Made by a program: the position numbers and the translations under genes. A DNA stretch of 64,000 bases from Panax quinquefolius (Eukaryota > Streptophyta > Magnoliopsida > Apiales > Araliaceae), in NCBI GenBank assembly GCA_020205615.1, contig CM035173.1, positions 27,053,293 to 27,117,292 on the forward strand, written 5' to 3'. Below the pieces are notes generated by a model, which saw nothing but the letters and a program-made list of their open reading frames with translations, had not been told where the DNA came from and searched no databases. Every line of letters begins with the position of its first letter. The first letter of the stretch is position 1. Of the stretch, positions 36,164 through 47,639 are shown piece after piece.

Positions 36164-39100
36164 TCACTCATTTACTCCAGAAACAACACCCGATGTCGAT
36201 GATCTTGAGTTACGTTCAATGAGTAACAAGACTCTAGCAGCCTTCCTCTGAAGACGCCCATCCTCGTGAAAGCTACGCCCTGTCAGATGAACAAGAGGTA
36301 TTCTAGCTTTCCATCCATAGATTTCCACCATTTCCTTTGACATAAAAACCTTCTCTAAAAGACTTAAAACCTCTTCCTTTAATGACTCTGAACCCCAGGT
36401 CAAAATCTCAAAGATGTGAACTATTGCACCATTCTCATGCAGAACTTTGGCCCCTCTATGGGGACACTCTTCAGCAAACAGAGTGGAAAGAGTCTGAATT
36501 GCTTCATAAGCAGTCTCATGAGTTTTTTCTTGTAAGAGTCTCACCAGCTCAGGCAAAGCATTTGCCTCCAACAGACAAAATGACTTGTTCACACTGCAGA
36601 TACCTCCATGTGCTTGGCATTTAGGGATACGGCTTCCACAGAAACACCAGAAACCTGCTCTTTTGGACACAACAGTGAGTTCTAAACTGCGCATGGAAAG
36701 ATCACCAATGAGTGCAGCTGCTCTTGCCTTCGCTGTTACTGAACCAGCCTTGAGAAAGTCTACAAGCAATGGATATGCCCCTTGTTCAACCACAATCTTT
36801 TGTGACTCAAGATTTGTGGGATCCGTAAATCTGAAGAGAGCACTTAGAGCATTTTCTTGTGCCTCTATGATTCCAGATCTTAGGATGTCTACAATTGCTC
36901 TCAGTCCGTCTAATTCTATTAATTTCTTCGTGAGTGATATTTCTGATTTGGGAAGGTTAGCTAATACACCGGCTGCAGCCATTTGTACCTCACCTTTATC
37001 GTTGTTCTCAAGAAGCCTGACTAAAGCCTTTAGCCTTCTTGGCTTGAGAAGGAATTCTACAACTCCCTCTGGTTCGTGCTGAGAAAAGAGGAAGAGAAGA
37101 TTTATTGCAGCTTCTCGTATTTCAAGATCATAGTGATCAAGAAGAGGAAGGACTAGAGAAACACCATTGGCCTTGAGAACTGCCGTCTTAACAAGCCCGG
37201 CATCAGATTGACAAATACCAAGTAATGCATGCAAGGCAGGCTTTCGTACAGTATCAGAGGTGGGACTCTGCTGGAAAGCCAACAAGGTGGTGATGACGGA
37301 CTCTAGCTCAAGTTGGTTTCCATTTTCATCAATAAGGAATTTGATTCCATCACCATTGGAAGTAAGATTATCAAGAATTTCAGAGCATTTAGAAATAATC
37401 AATATGCGCATATGGGAAGAAAATAGCTTTAGTACAAGAGGAACCCCGCCAGCCACTGCAATATGCCTTTTATTCTCATGATAGGCTGACAGCTTAACCA
37501 GCATAGACAATGATAATTCTTTGGACTCGGTGTTTCCAGATGCCATTTCAAGCAAAGGGGGTATCAGCCCTTCCTCTCCAAGGAGCTTTATATTTTCTTC
37601 AGCCAATGTTAAACTAACAAGCGCTCTCACCAACACTATCCTTGAAGACTCTGGTCCTGAAGAGGATAAGCATGACCTAATTGCATCAGTCTTTCAAATT
37701 CCAAGTCATGTCAATTATGTACCACTTTCATTATTTGATGCTACACAGGGCGGTGAACATCATTATATGTTACTCACAGATGAAAAAAAAAGAGTAGAAA
37801 TTTTTTGCATATATGTAACAAAAAGGAAGATATTATAAGGAGTTGTAGCATAATATTCCCACTGCGGTTTTTTGGGAAATGTAGTGAAGCCATTTTATAT
37901 ATTTCACCCGGCTTGTCATCAGAGTTCTTATTATTGCTTTTCTTTTTCTCAAAGGAAATTGAACTGGAATTGTCAACTTCCATACTTAATTTCCTTTTCC
38001 ATAAGTTGATATTTACGAAATTTGAGTATATAGGTTACCATCACACACATATTACATATAACATTTCTTTTATAGTCTTTCCTTCATTTCTTATATTTGT
38101 TTCTTTCAAAGAATGGGTGCTTGTGTGTTGCACAGACATTCTAATCTTGTGATGGAGAAAACAGCCTCAGCTGCAATTTCCCTTTAGCAAACAACTGAAG
38201 GCATCTTGACTTGTGTTTCATTTATAACTCAACAATTGGGAAAAGTTCTCACCAACATTTTAAGGGAAACAGTTCTTTTTAGCATCAAATAAACAAAGCA
38301 AGAAATAGTTTCTATTCATTCATGTTGGAATAAAGGAATATTTTTTCAGAAAATTTTGAATAAACTGAACCTCCTGACCTTCTATTGTCCATTTGGTAAG
38401 TGGTTTATACCAGCCTGCTTCAGCAATTCTAATAGTATTCTGTTCATCTTCATCACAAAGCTTCATCAAAATTTCAGCTGCTTTCTCCGATGACTCTCTC
38501 ACTGAACCCTTCAGAAAGGTAACAAGATTAAAGATTGCACCATGTTGCTGAGAGAGCTTCCTACAATAAGACATATTCCAACAAGACCTTTCCAGTAATA
38601 ACTCATACAACAGCTGGACGGCACTCTCTGATATGCTTGAATCACACCCTAGGCATGCAATGACGTCTTCGAACCTCTGATTCTCAACCAATAAATCCTA
38701 TAGAATTGGAAGATACATTGCATTTAGAATTTTGCGAAAGCAAATTTTTTTTTTCCTAAGCTTAAAACTGAAAACTTATGCATGCATTTGTGAATTCCAA
38801 TGTTCAATGCTTTTGGTTAAAATTAAAAACAACAATTAGATTGAATACATAAGCTCACATATTACCAACTCAAATAAACACTAGCAAATTAAAGGCAGAT
38901 AGTCAGATAAGAAACACTACCAAAATGTAATTAAGCATTCTTCTCACGATTATGAGTTTGTTAATGTGAATGTATAGATTATTAATGGACTACTTTAACT
39001 ATAGAAACTTTTTACTTCTGAATGTCAGATGTTGGAAACAGATGTTATCATAGAACCAAAGGAGCAAGTAATAGAAGAAAAGAAAGCAGGGAGCCATGGA

Positions 39101-40406
39101 CCAATGCATTCAGGCAGAATGCAAGCAATTTTTTCTACTTTTTATTCTGTAGAAGGGAAAAAATGGACAAGAAAATGATTAGGCATACCTTGTTTCTGAC
39201 ATGTCCTTGTATAATGTCCATTAAGGTAACTAGTATTTTTCTTTTCACGTCTCCATTTTCTGTGATTCCAAGGATAGAGATTATCAATTTTGTAAGCCCT
39301 GCAATGGAAATCCAGTCTTTATTAATTGAATTGTCCCTCATAAGCTCCTGCATTTGGTCAAGGGCCTCTTCCACAGACGAATCAACCTCTGATAGCAACT
39401 TTGCCTTGCAAGACCTGATTTTAAGGCAGTAGTTGAGTTCTTTCCATTCTTGGATCGATTGTCTCAGCTGAAGGTTAGACCTATATGAGAAATCTTCAAG
39501 AAGATCACAAGTTTGTGGATCAGTTTTCTCTCCACGATCAAACCAAACTTCAAGAGCTTCTCTCTCGCATGCTGTACCAGTGCAGAGGCTAACAGGATCA
39601 ACCATTACAGATCTAGTAATACAACAAGTGAATGCTTTAAAAGGCTCGATATACTCCTCTTTAGGATCGTATCGTTCTATGACTTGAAGCCTTTGGTGAT
39701 ACTTCTTCCTGACTTCCTCGTAATCTCTAGCAGCATCGGCTCGAGAGAGTAACTCAATTACCTGTTCTAAGAAAAAAACTTCAGCCCTTTCTTTCCGGTT
39801 TGCGGCTTCTTCTTTTTCTCTTCTGAAGCTCTCCAGCTCTTTGCTTATCTCTGAGGGATCAACTGGCACCCCTACTGCCATGGCAATATCTTTCAGAATG
39901 TCATTTGGATCAAGCCTCGGATCCGTAAGACCCTGATTTACCTTGTCAGCGGTTTGGAACCGAAAGTGAGAAGTCTCAAATTCTGCTCTTTGCATCTCGT
40001 TCTTTAACCTATTCACCTGGTCAGATATGCCTGATAATACATCAGTGTTTGCAATGGATAGGGCAGCAAAAGATTTTCCAATATCTCTCGTGACTTCTTG
40101 TACCTGCTTGACAATGTGCCGGCACTTGACAAGCAAGTAGAAACGGGATCGGTTTATGTACTTATCAACCAGGTTTCTAGCCTTTTTGACATCGGCATCA
40201 AGGAATTCCAAAGCTTGCCTTGCAGCTGATGATTCATTTAGTTTTTTAAGCTGCAATTCCTTTAAGACAGGCTCAATGTCAAAAAGGTGATCTGAAAGAA
40301 CCTTGAAACTCTCCTTCTCAAAAGCAACATCCCTGGCAGCTTGAGCTGTTTTAATGACCTGGGTAGTAAGGACAGCCAAGACAGTACCAATCGGCACGAA
40401 CTCCAT
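36164..40406 (-). CDS. U-box/ARM-repeat E3 ubiquitin ligase (PUB43/44-like)
   Basis: Coding exons on the minus strand are 40406-39189, 38697-38379 and 37656-36164. Splice sites are GT/AG (donors GTATGCC and GTCAGG; acceptors CTATAG and CTTCAG). Lengths of 1218, 319 and 1493 nt give one open frame of 1009 residues plus TGA. Residues 1-240 form a helical N-terminal region (MEFVPIGTVLAVLTTQVIKT). The U-box is at about 254-325 (CCITRSVMVDPVSLCTGTAC, then EREALEVWFDRGEKTDP). ARM repeats fill about 340-1000, with a Cys-rich insert FWCFCGSRIPKCQAHGGICS in exon 3. U-box proteins recruit E2 enzymes to ubiquitinate substrates bound by the ARM repeats. The family includes Arabidopsis PUB42-45 and the senescence regulator SAUL1. 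Full length and uninterrupted, it is the only clearly functional protein-coding gene here. The exact orthologue is not assigned, so no symbol is given. Confidence 0.95.
37657..38378 (-). other. intron 2 of the U-box/ARM gene
   Basis: 722 bp between coding exons 2 and 3, phase 1. It begins GTCAGG and ends CTTCAG on the minus strand. Nothing else recognisable lies in it. Confidence 0.9.
38698..39188 (-). other. intron 1 of the U-box/ARM gene
   Basis: 491 bp between coding exons 1 and 2, phase 0. It begins GTATGCC and ends CTATAG on the minus strand. Confidence 0.9.
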
Positions 40407-40430
40407 CCTTATGACATTATGATAAATCCT

Positions 40431-41527
40431 CTATCCAAAATAAAGACAATGGCTCATGTACATGAAATGGCATAAACATTGAAAAATTAAGTGAACATTC
40501 TTCTAACTGTAACTTCTTTCCTCCGCTTCTTCCTTTCCTGGGCATTAATAAGACTTCGTTAACCACCTATAAGTTATTTACAATAATTCAGAAGAAGGCT
40601 CATCCACAAAGGAATGTTCAAGAACATACGATTAATTGCAGAAGAATATTCTAAATGATACATACAAAACAAGTACACGAAGTAACTCTTTCTTAAAATA
40701 TAGAACATGTTAAGATAACTTGTCCCATGCACATAACATTTAGAAACTTAATCCAAGTAATAAATATAAAACAAGAAAGAAGTATTTCTTTCTTAAGTGG
40801 AGAACCTATAGCCAACATCTCTAATCTTTGACTCTCATTAAGCACTACAGGAAAGATTCGGAGGAAGACAATATAATAACAGTATACCCAGGTCATAATG
40901 CGAAATTGGCAAAAGGCAAAACAAAAGCTACAATACAGAATACACTTCCTAGCCCATAAATCTTTTTCCTTCTACTATAAGAAACTGGAATATAATCAAA
41001 CTTAATCACAAACCCTTCAAATTCTGCTTAAAGGGCTTGAGAGAGATGTTAATATAAGAAGCTCCGAACCGCAGTTACTTAAAACTAAGAGAAACCCAAA
41101 AGAATTACTGTGACTAAATATAAATTTAATGAACAAGATTCACCTGTCATAAAATAAGATACAATTTCCAAAACCTAAAATGATTAAGCAAGATCTTTGT
41201 CCTGTTCCTATTGATTTTCCAACAAACTAAAAACACATAAATTACTAGTTGGCCTCAATCCAAATGAACAGGCAAAATCAACACATATAATGAGTAAATT
41301 GCAGCTTTAAACCCACATTTCCATCAAGAGAAGAAGTTTGAGCATTCATCAAGCTGAAAAGAACCCATTTATCTGTGTTAAAAGGAAAAAAAAAACACAT
41401 TTATCTAAATAGAAATGATAAAAAGAAAGAATAAATGGTGAAGTTCATGTGAAATTTTGTCTACAGTTCATCTCAAGCAAGAAACTGCAAGAACCAAAAA
41501 TATCCAGATATGGGTTGAGAAAATTAC
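40431..41527 (-). other. probable 5' UTR intron of the U-box/ARM gene
   Basis: The minus strand shows a donor AGAG/GTAATTTTC at 41528/41527 and an acceptor TTTTGGATAG at 40431, 24 bases upstream of the ATG. The span is AT-rich and has no ORF. An intron in the leader is common in this gene family, but here it is inferred only from splice-like sequences. Confidence 0.5.
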
Positions 41528-41870
41528 CTCTAAACAGCTGAAAAGCATCTCCCAGAAGGCGATAGTAAAATCAGAACGAAATACCATTTTTATTGCAGAA
41601 TAAAGAAAGACCCACTTTTGAAGTCAATGGGACTGAAGAAAATTCAGCATTGTCAATTTTATTGCGAGGATAAAAAGTTCAATTCGGTGAAAATTCTGTT
41701 GAACATGAATTCATGTGCTTTCAACTTCGTTTAATTTTCTTTCATTTTGCTCAAAGTTTTTCCCGGAAAAAGCTGTTTGGAAATGGAGGGCCAGGCCAAT
41801 CAAAGAGGCCACAGCTAACTTTTGGTATTTTGAATGTGGGAATTTCTATGAAATTTGGCTCAAGTGTGTG
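41528..41870 (-). promoter_or_regulatory. probable first non-coding exon and promoter region of the U-box/ARM gene
   Basis: Sequence upstream of the predicted leader intron. It ends where Stowaway-like repeat sequence begins at about 41873. No unambiguous TATA box was identified. The ORFs at 41713-41957 have no recognisable content. Confidence 0.35.
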
Positions 41871-41872
41871 CT

Positions 41873-42260
41873 CCCTCCGTCCTCCGGAAAGAGAGTGGAA
41901 AAAGTTTTGGTTCTACGTACGTGTATGTATCAACTAATTACAAACCGAAACCTGTAAAACTTTGGTCCTTTTTTCGTTACTTTATTAACCGAAAATGATT
42001 TTATTTTTATTTTTTTAAGTGCAGTACTCCCTCTCAAATTAAATATCAAGTTTTAATTTTTTAAAATCAGATTGACTATTTTTAAAATTAATAAATAAAT
42101 ATATTATTAAAATTATAAAAATTGAGGTTAATAATAAACTGTATATATTTTTTTCTTTTTTTATAATCTTTTCACCTATTCTTGACAAACAATAATTTTG
42201 AAAATAATTAATTTAACTTTAATTAGTCAAAATTGGACATTAAAATTAAAATGAAAGGAG
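41873..42260. mobile_element. Stowaway-like MITE (42027-42260) plus a solitary terminal repeat
   Basis: 42027-42260 starts CTCCCTCTCAAATTAAATAT and ends AAATGAAAGGAG, with TA on both sides (42025-42026, 42261-42262), about 234 bp. The terminal repeats are diverged, so the copy is older than the one at 32637. Just upstream, 41873-41890 reads CTCCCTCCGTCCTCCGGA, the start of another Stowaway terminus without a visible partner. Confidence 0.7.
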
Positions 42261-42479
42261 TAATATTAAGAAAACTGATAAATCCCCCAATAAACCAAAC
42301 ATGCACCAATAAAGTCTACTCCAAACCAACACGCACTTAATTTTGGACCTGAAAAACTCCGAATTTCACATTGAAATGAACTGAAGGTGGCGAATTAATG
42401 CAAAACCCAGGAGAATTTGAGTGGCTATAAATTAGGTCTTATATTAGAAATATCCTTCAAGTGAATGTAATTACAATGA

Positions 42480-42552
42480 GCCGTCTTAGCTCAGCTGGTA
42501 GAGCGCGTGGCTTTTAACCACGTGGTCGTGGGTTCGATTCCCACAGACGGCG
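42480..42552 (+). tRNA. tRNA-Lys (anticodon TTT)
   Basis: 73-nt cloverleaf. Acceptor stem GCCGTCT pairs with AGACGGC with discriminator G. The D-arm is AGCTCAGCTGGTAGAGC. The anticodon stem CGTGG/CCACG encloses loop CTTTTAA with anticodon TTT at 42513-42515. The T-arm is GTGGGTTCGATTCCCAC. A and B box promoters match consensus (TAGCTCAGCTGG, GGTTCGATTCC). A TTTT pol III terminator follows at 42553-42556. There is no intron and CCA is not encoded, as expected for a nuclear gene. Every stem is fully paired, so it is probably functional. Confidence 0.97.
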
Positions 42553-42556
42553 TTTT

Positions 42557-43317
42557 ACTATTTTGGGCATCAATGACGATATTAGCCTCCACTATTCCTA
42601 ACGTAAATGGTAGTATATCTGTATGTACTTAAATAACATTCTTTTATTAAAGTTACGTCGTTTCGGAGATTATTTTAATATACAAAAATAATATTAAAAT
42701 AGAATGGCATCACTTGCTTTCTTTTTATTTACAAAAATACCGCTCGCGGCTCCACTTATTTTTTAAAAGAATCTTCAAAATATATAATTTTAATAAAATA
42801 GTGTTATTTAAGATGAGTGTTTTAGATCTGTAAGTAATACTCATATATAAGTATTTAAATGGCCCCATAGGGTTCTTAATAGTAATCTCAAGGTCCATTT
42901 TCTATCGAATTAATTACATATAGTAGTACCTTTTTAAAAATAATTATAATAATGATACATCTAAAAAATAATTATAAAAATATTACATTTCATCATTTTT
43001 ATTTACAATACTAATACAATTAAAAGTCCTTAAATTAAAGAATTAATTTTAATGGGCTGACATGGCAAATTAGTGTCAATCTTATAATAGGGTTGGGTTT
43101 TTTTTAAACACGTAATCACCGTCATCTAGGACTCTTCGGTTAACAATGTTGAAATCTTTTTCTCTCTTCTATTTGAAATTTTTTTCTCTCTCTTCTGTTT
43201 GAAATCTTTTTCTCTCTCTTCTGTTTGAAATCTTTTTCTCTCTTCTGTTAACAAAACATAATGCAAAACTCCTTTCGATTATCTTTGTTCTAATTTTGAA
43301 TATATCATTTGATAATT
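42557..43317. other. intergenic, AT-rich, with short pyrimidine-rich tandem repeat
   Basis: No gene. At 43150-43250 a 25-27-bp unit close to TTTGAAATCTTTTTCTCTC is repeated about four times in tandem. Pyrimidine-rich repeats like this are common in 5' leaders and introns, and it lies just upstream of the DCN1-like exon. Confidence 0.7.
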
Positions 43318-43419
43318 ATGTTGTTTCAAATTTCGAAGAAAGCTACAACGAAGGAGGTGAAGCGTATTGATAACCTATTCAATTCTTATGCAAATAAGTC
43401 TTTAGGCATGATTGAGTAA
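43318..43419 (+). pseudogene. DCN1-like (cullin neddylation) exon remnant
   Basis: The plus strand reads KKATTKEVKRIDNLFNSYAN then KSLGMIE and a stop. This matches a segment near the N-terminus of the plant DCN1-like proteins with the RIDNLF..YANKS..(M/L)IDPEGIE region, which act as scaffold E3s for Nedd8 attachment to cullins. After ATTGA the genomic sequence is GTAAGAAAC, a good donor, so this looks like a genuine exon whose downstream partners (PEGIE onward) are absent. An 80-bp flank separates it from the 14-kb retrotransposon. No other DCN1 exon was found on either side, so it is a severed or captured fragment. Confidence 0.7.
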
Positions 43420-43498
43420 GAAACTTTGTTTCAGCATTTCCTCTTACTAGTTTTAGTGATGAAAACAAAATTAAGTTTGTAAAAAAGCCATGGTTCAT

Positions 43499-46282
43499 TG
43501 TAAGACCCCAGCTTTTTATAAATAAAGATGAATTTTCTATAAATATTATTTTTGAATATTATGGAATAAATTTGATATAATGTTATAGTTGTGGGTAATA
43601 TTTATAAATTTTGCAAAGTAAGCAAGTTGTTATAAAATATTTGTTTGGTCGGGGAATATTCTTTTTCTCGGGGAATATTAAATGACGGACTCAATCATTA
43701 GTGGACCCCTGGCGGAAGTAAGTATTGTCGTAGTTAAAAGCGACAAAATTATCTTTATAATAAAAATAACTACGGAGGTGTTACCGTTAAAAGCTGTTGA
43801 ACTACCCGTGGGTAAAAAGTACGATGTCTGGCGTGGTTTCATAAGTAGTACACTAGATGGATTATTGATGCTTACGTGAGAAGTCACTTAGCTATACTCA
43901 ATTATTGCTACGATAATTCTTTGCGTCATATCTCTTATATTATTGATTCAATTATTGTCACAAAGATTATCATCGTATAATATGTTATATTATTAATTGA
44001 GACGACAAGTTATAAATGATTAATAATTATTAAAAGATTAAAAATGTGTTGATTAAAAGTAAAATGATTTGTGGTAATATTTATTCAATCCTTGATGTAT
44101 ATAAAGAGTCTCATTATGAGACGTTTGTGGTAAGTTTGATTATTTTATGGGGGGCCCATATGTCATCATCTAAGAGTCTCTTCATCATATAGTAATTACC
44201 TTTGTGAATAGTAATTACCTTCGTCGATAATAGTAATTACCTTCTTCATAGTATTTACCTTCGTCGATATAGTAATTACCTTCGTCAATAGTAATTACCC
44301 CTTCGTAAATAGTAGTTGTCCCTTGATATTATCAAGAGTTAACGCCTCTTGATTGTTCCAAAGGTTAATTACCTCTTCGCAAATAGTAGTTATGTCTCTT
44401 CATATTACCAAGAGTCATTTTGACCTTCGTTAAGACTCAAGAGTCACCCTCGCTTTTCTATAAATAGAAAGCTCATTCCTTCATTATTTCTTACGAATTC
44501 ATTAAAACTCTGAGAGAAAACTATAGAGAAAAGAAGAAAAGTATTCTGCTACTTCACTTTTCCAATATTCGCTTCTAAGGTAGGGAATATTATTTGTTGT
44601 ATAAATAAGTGGTGTTATTCTTTCTTATTCATGAAGAGAACTTCATTATTCCATTCTTTATTATTCTGCTGGAATAACTTTGTAAAAGTGGCATACCCTA
44701 TACATGACTTGTAGAGTATGCGGCGTACCCTATACTTGGTGAAATCCTTATTTATTCCATTCTTATTTATTCATTGGAATAACTCAGATAATGCGTGGTT
44801 TACCCTATACTTGGTGACATTCTTCTATTATTCTGTCTTTATTATTCCATTGGAACATCCTGTCATGTGTTTTACACCGACTGGTTCCGCCTTTTTATTA
44901 TTCTTGGAACATCCATGCATGTGTTTTACACCGGACCTGGTTCCGTCTTTATCATTCTGTTGGAATATCCTATCTGTGTGTTTTACACCGGATCTGGTTC
45001 CATCTTTATTATTCCATTGGAACATCCTCGCTTGTGAATTTCACCGACCGGTTCCATTATTATTATTCTGCTGAATAACTTTTTCTTGCATCTGCAATCG
45101 CATGCGTGGTGATTTCTTTTGTTATTCCATTCTTTATTATACCCAAATGGTTAAAACTTTGACTTCTATACTCCATGAAATTAGTGGAATATCCTTGATA
45201 TTTGGCTTCATCCAATATCCTTTCATGGAAATATTCTTCTCGATATTCTTGAATTTTACTCTAAAAGCGATGATCATGTCGACAATTTGGATGTTATTGG
45301 TTCTAGAGATAAATTAATTCTTGAACTTGTTTTATTGAATATCATTGTCATCATCCTCATGTTTATATTATGTTGAAAGTCATCTCGTGGCTTCAGTAGT
45401 GCATAGATGGACTTGGTATGATTATGACCGAGAGACTATTCCGGTGTAATCATGACCGTAATGTTACAAATGATGTGATGAAAGTCATCTCGTGGCTCTG
45501 TAGTGTGCGTAGACCGGACTTGGTATGATTATGACCAGAGACTATTCGGTTATAATCATGACCATAATGTTACAAATGATGTGATAAAAATCCTCGATGG
45601 TCAGTAGTGCATTGATGGACGATTGTTGGCATGATCATGACCATTAATGAATACACAACTATTCTTGGCCCGTAGTGCATGAATAATTGTGGTCGTGATA
45701 CTTAAAGAATATCCTTGGTCAGTAAAGCGTGGGGTGATTCGATGATGTGGAATATTTATTAAAGTTTGAGTCTCAAATTATAATGATGATGAAAAACCTT
45801 TTAAAATCATAAAAGATAGTAGATTTTATTTTCTATTTGACTCTTTTAATGGATTGTTGGTTCCGCTGTAGTTAAACTTGATGTTCATTATATTTTATCA
45901 GTTTAACACTGTTGTAGGCTAATGATAATTTATTACGCATTATCTTAGTCATAATATTTCTTACTGAGCTAGTTGAGCTCACCCTTTCTTTCACTGTTCT
46001 CTTCAGGAAATGAGAATATAGCTGGGACGAGTCGGGGAACGGAGTAATGGTCCAGAGGATAGCATTAGTAGTCCTCATTATTCTGTGAAATAGTGTGATA
46101 ATAATTGTAATGAGGACTCCTTTTGAGTTTGTATAATATCTAGTAGACAATATTTATATTCAAACTCACAGTTTATGTCGTATTGTACACGACAGTTATA
46201 TTAGTAAGTTGTATTTAAATTTTGTACCATGTATCTGACTACCCAAGATGGGTGATGTATACCTAATTTTGGGGGCGTCACA
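43499..46282 (+). mobile_element. 5' LTR (family 1), 2784 bp
   Basis: Starts TGTAAGACCCC and ends GGGGGCGTCACA. Block A (43499 to about 44608) holds U3 with the GGGGCCCATATGT motif at 44151-44163, a 19-21-bp minisatellite (about 44190-44310), TATA box at 44459-44466 and a splice-donor-like CTAAGGTAGGG near 44573-44585. Block B (about 44609-46282) holds the GGAATAAC hairpin array (44640-45130), GGCC-loop hairpins (45375-45690) and the GAGCTCACCC block near 45975. Confidence 0.9.
44459..44466 (+). promoter_or_regulatory. LTR TATA box (5' LTR)
   Basis: TATAAATA followed by GAAAGCTCATTCCTTCATTA. Transcription of the element is expected to start about 30 bp downstream, at the start of R. Confidence 0.75.
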
Positions 46283-46284
46283 GT

Positions 46285-46296
46285 TGGTATCAGAGC
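46285..46296 (+). other. primer binding site (initiator Met tRNA)
   Basis: TGGTATCAGAGC two bases after the LTR end. It is the exact complement of the 3' end of plant initiator methionine tRNA and is intact here, unlike the degenerate copy at 9755-9772. Confidence 0.9.
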
Positions 46297-46470
46297 TTAG
46301 GGATATGATCTTTGGCTAAGATGTGAGAATAGTACTAGGAGGGGAGAGACGGGGAATACCTTCGCTAGTATGACCTACCTAAGTTTATGTGCTATTTTAT
46401 TGGTCGGTCAGAATATAGAGATAATTTGTTACATGTCAAGTAACCTTTTGTTTTGTGACAGTATCTGAAA

Positions 46471-47555
46471 ATGACATCTGAGAATGTTGAGAATAGCAAT
46501 GGAGCACAGGCGATTGTTGATTCACCACATATCAATAATCAGGATAATGTGCATCAGGAAGGAGACAATCCTCATGGAAACAACAACACTGACCAAATGA
46601 TGAATGATCAAATGTTCAGAGGCTTTATGCAATTTATGCAACAGCAGGCGAGAGCGACTCCTGTCCAAAACGTAGGTGGAAACACGGAAAACTCTCGGGC
46701 GGTCACCGCTAAACAATTCAAGGAGCTGGGACCACCGGAGTTTAAGGAGAGCCAAAACCACTTCAAGGAAGCATGGATAAAGCAGATTACCAAGATATTT
46801 GATGTCTTGGGATGCTCCGAGAGCAAAGGTTCCCTTTACCGCTTTTTATATTGCGCGGAGAAGCGATTCATCGGTGGTGAATCGGTAAAAACGTACTCAA
46901 CCCGCTTGTATTGAAGATATCTTGGGAGAAGTTCGGGAGTCGCATTCAACGACAAATACTTTCCCGAAAGTATTCGCCATACATGAAGGAGGTGGAGTTT
47001 ATAAAGTTGGAACAAAACAATATGACCGCATCGCAATACGAGGCAAAATTTGCGGAGTTATCACGGTTTGAGTTCCACTTGGTGGATAATGAAGAGAATG
47101 AATGGCGAATGTTTTTAAGAGGTTTGAAGTTCGGAGATACGTCAACATCTTATTTCTCATAAACTGTGTTTGTATTCGGATGTTGTAAATAGGGCTCGAT
47201 TAGTGGAGCGATAACGAGTCAACGCAACTAAAAGAGAGCGGTAAAAAATTATAATACCAAATGAGTAGTCATCGAAGCGGTGGACAACAAGCGTGGAGGG
47301 AATCAACGGGCGGATATGGTAACCACTTGGTGGTAATCGGGCCAAAAACAATAAGAATGAACATTTCAAAAAAGGAGATTCAACAATGATGGAAAGACGT
47401 CAAGACCAAAGACCAAGTTGTTAAGGAAGGAGAAAGACCACCTATCATATGCTTCAAATGCGGAGGAGAGGACACATCGATCAAAACTGCATACATGCCA
47501 GTCAAAGCATGTTATAATTGTGGAAGAGAAGGTCACTTAGCTCGATTTTGTCCTT
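46471..47555 (+). pseudogene. chromovirus gag, frame-broken
   Basis: ATG at 46471 (MTSENVENSNGAQAIVDSP). An Asn-rich N-terminus is followed by MFRGFMQFMQQQARATPVQN, TAKQFKELGPPEFKESQNHF and the gag core WIKQITKIFDVLGCSESKGS. The frame then shifts; EVEFIKLEQNNMTASQYEAK and FAELSRFEFHLVDNEENEWR follow in another frame (46911-47162). Two CCHC knuckles lie at the end, one split by a frameshift (CFKCGG..GHIDQNC, about 47447-47490) and one intact (CYNCGREGHLARFC, about 47509-47550). Its product would form virus-like particles and bind element RNA. With at least three shifts it is not functional as read. Confidence 0.85.
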
Positions 47556-47639
47556 TCTGAAGACAAATTCATTTAGGATGGAGGCACCAAAAGCGTCGTC
47601 CCGAAAAGTCAAACCCGTTAGTCTGAGGAGGCGTTTGTT

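Noticed and set aside
36382..37838. Plus-strand ORFs of 73-165 residues
   Set aside because: They are antisense shadows of exon 3 and the intron of the U-box gene.
39022..39752. Plus-strand ORFs of 136 and 79 residues
   Set aside because: They are antisense shadows of exon 1 of the U-box gene and have no family-like content.
41713..41957. ORFs of 74 and 80 residues upstream of the U-box gene
   Set aside because: They overlap each other and run into a Stowaway terminus, with no recognisable content.
43682..43887. ORFs on both strands in the 5' LTR U3
   Set aside because: They mirror each other and are broken in A1, A2 and A3 copies of the same sequence.
44718..45317. ORFs of 65-118 residues rich in Phe/Tyr/Leu such as FIIPLEHPVMCFTPTG
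   Set aside because: They translate the hairpin array. The same kinds of ORF recur on either strand of every LTR copy (3416-3668, 4784-5264, 23183-23429, 54751-55166, 56363-56803) and shift frame between copies.
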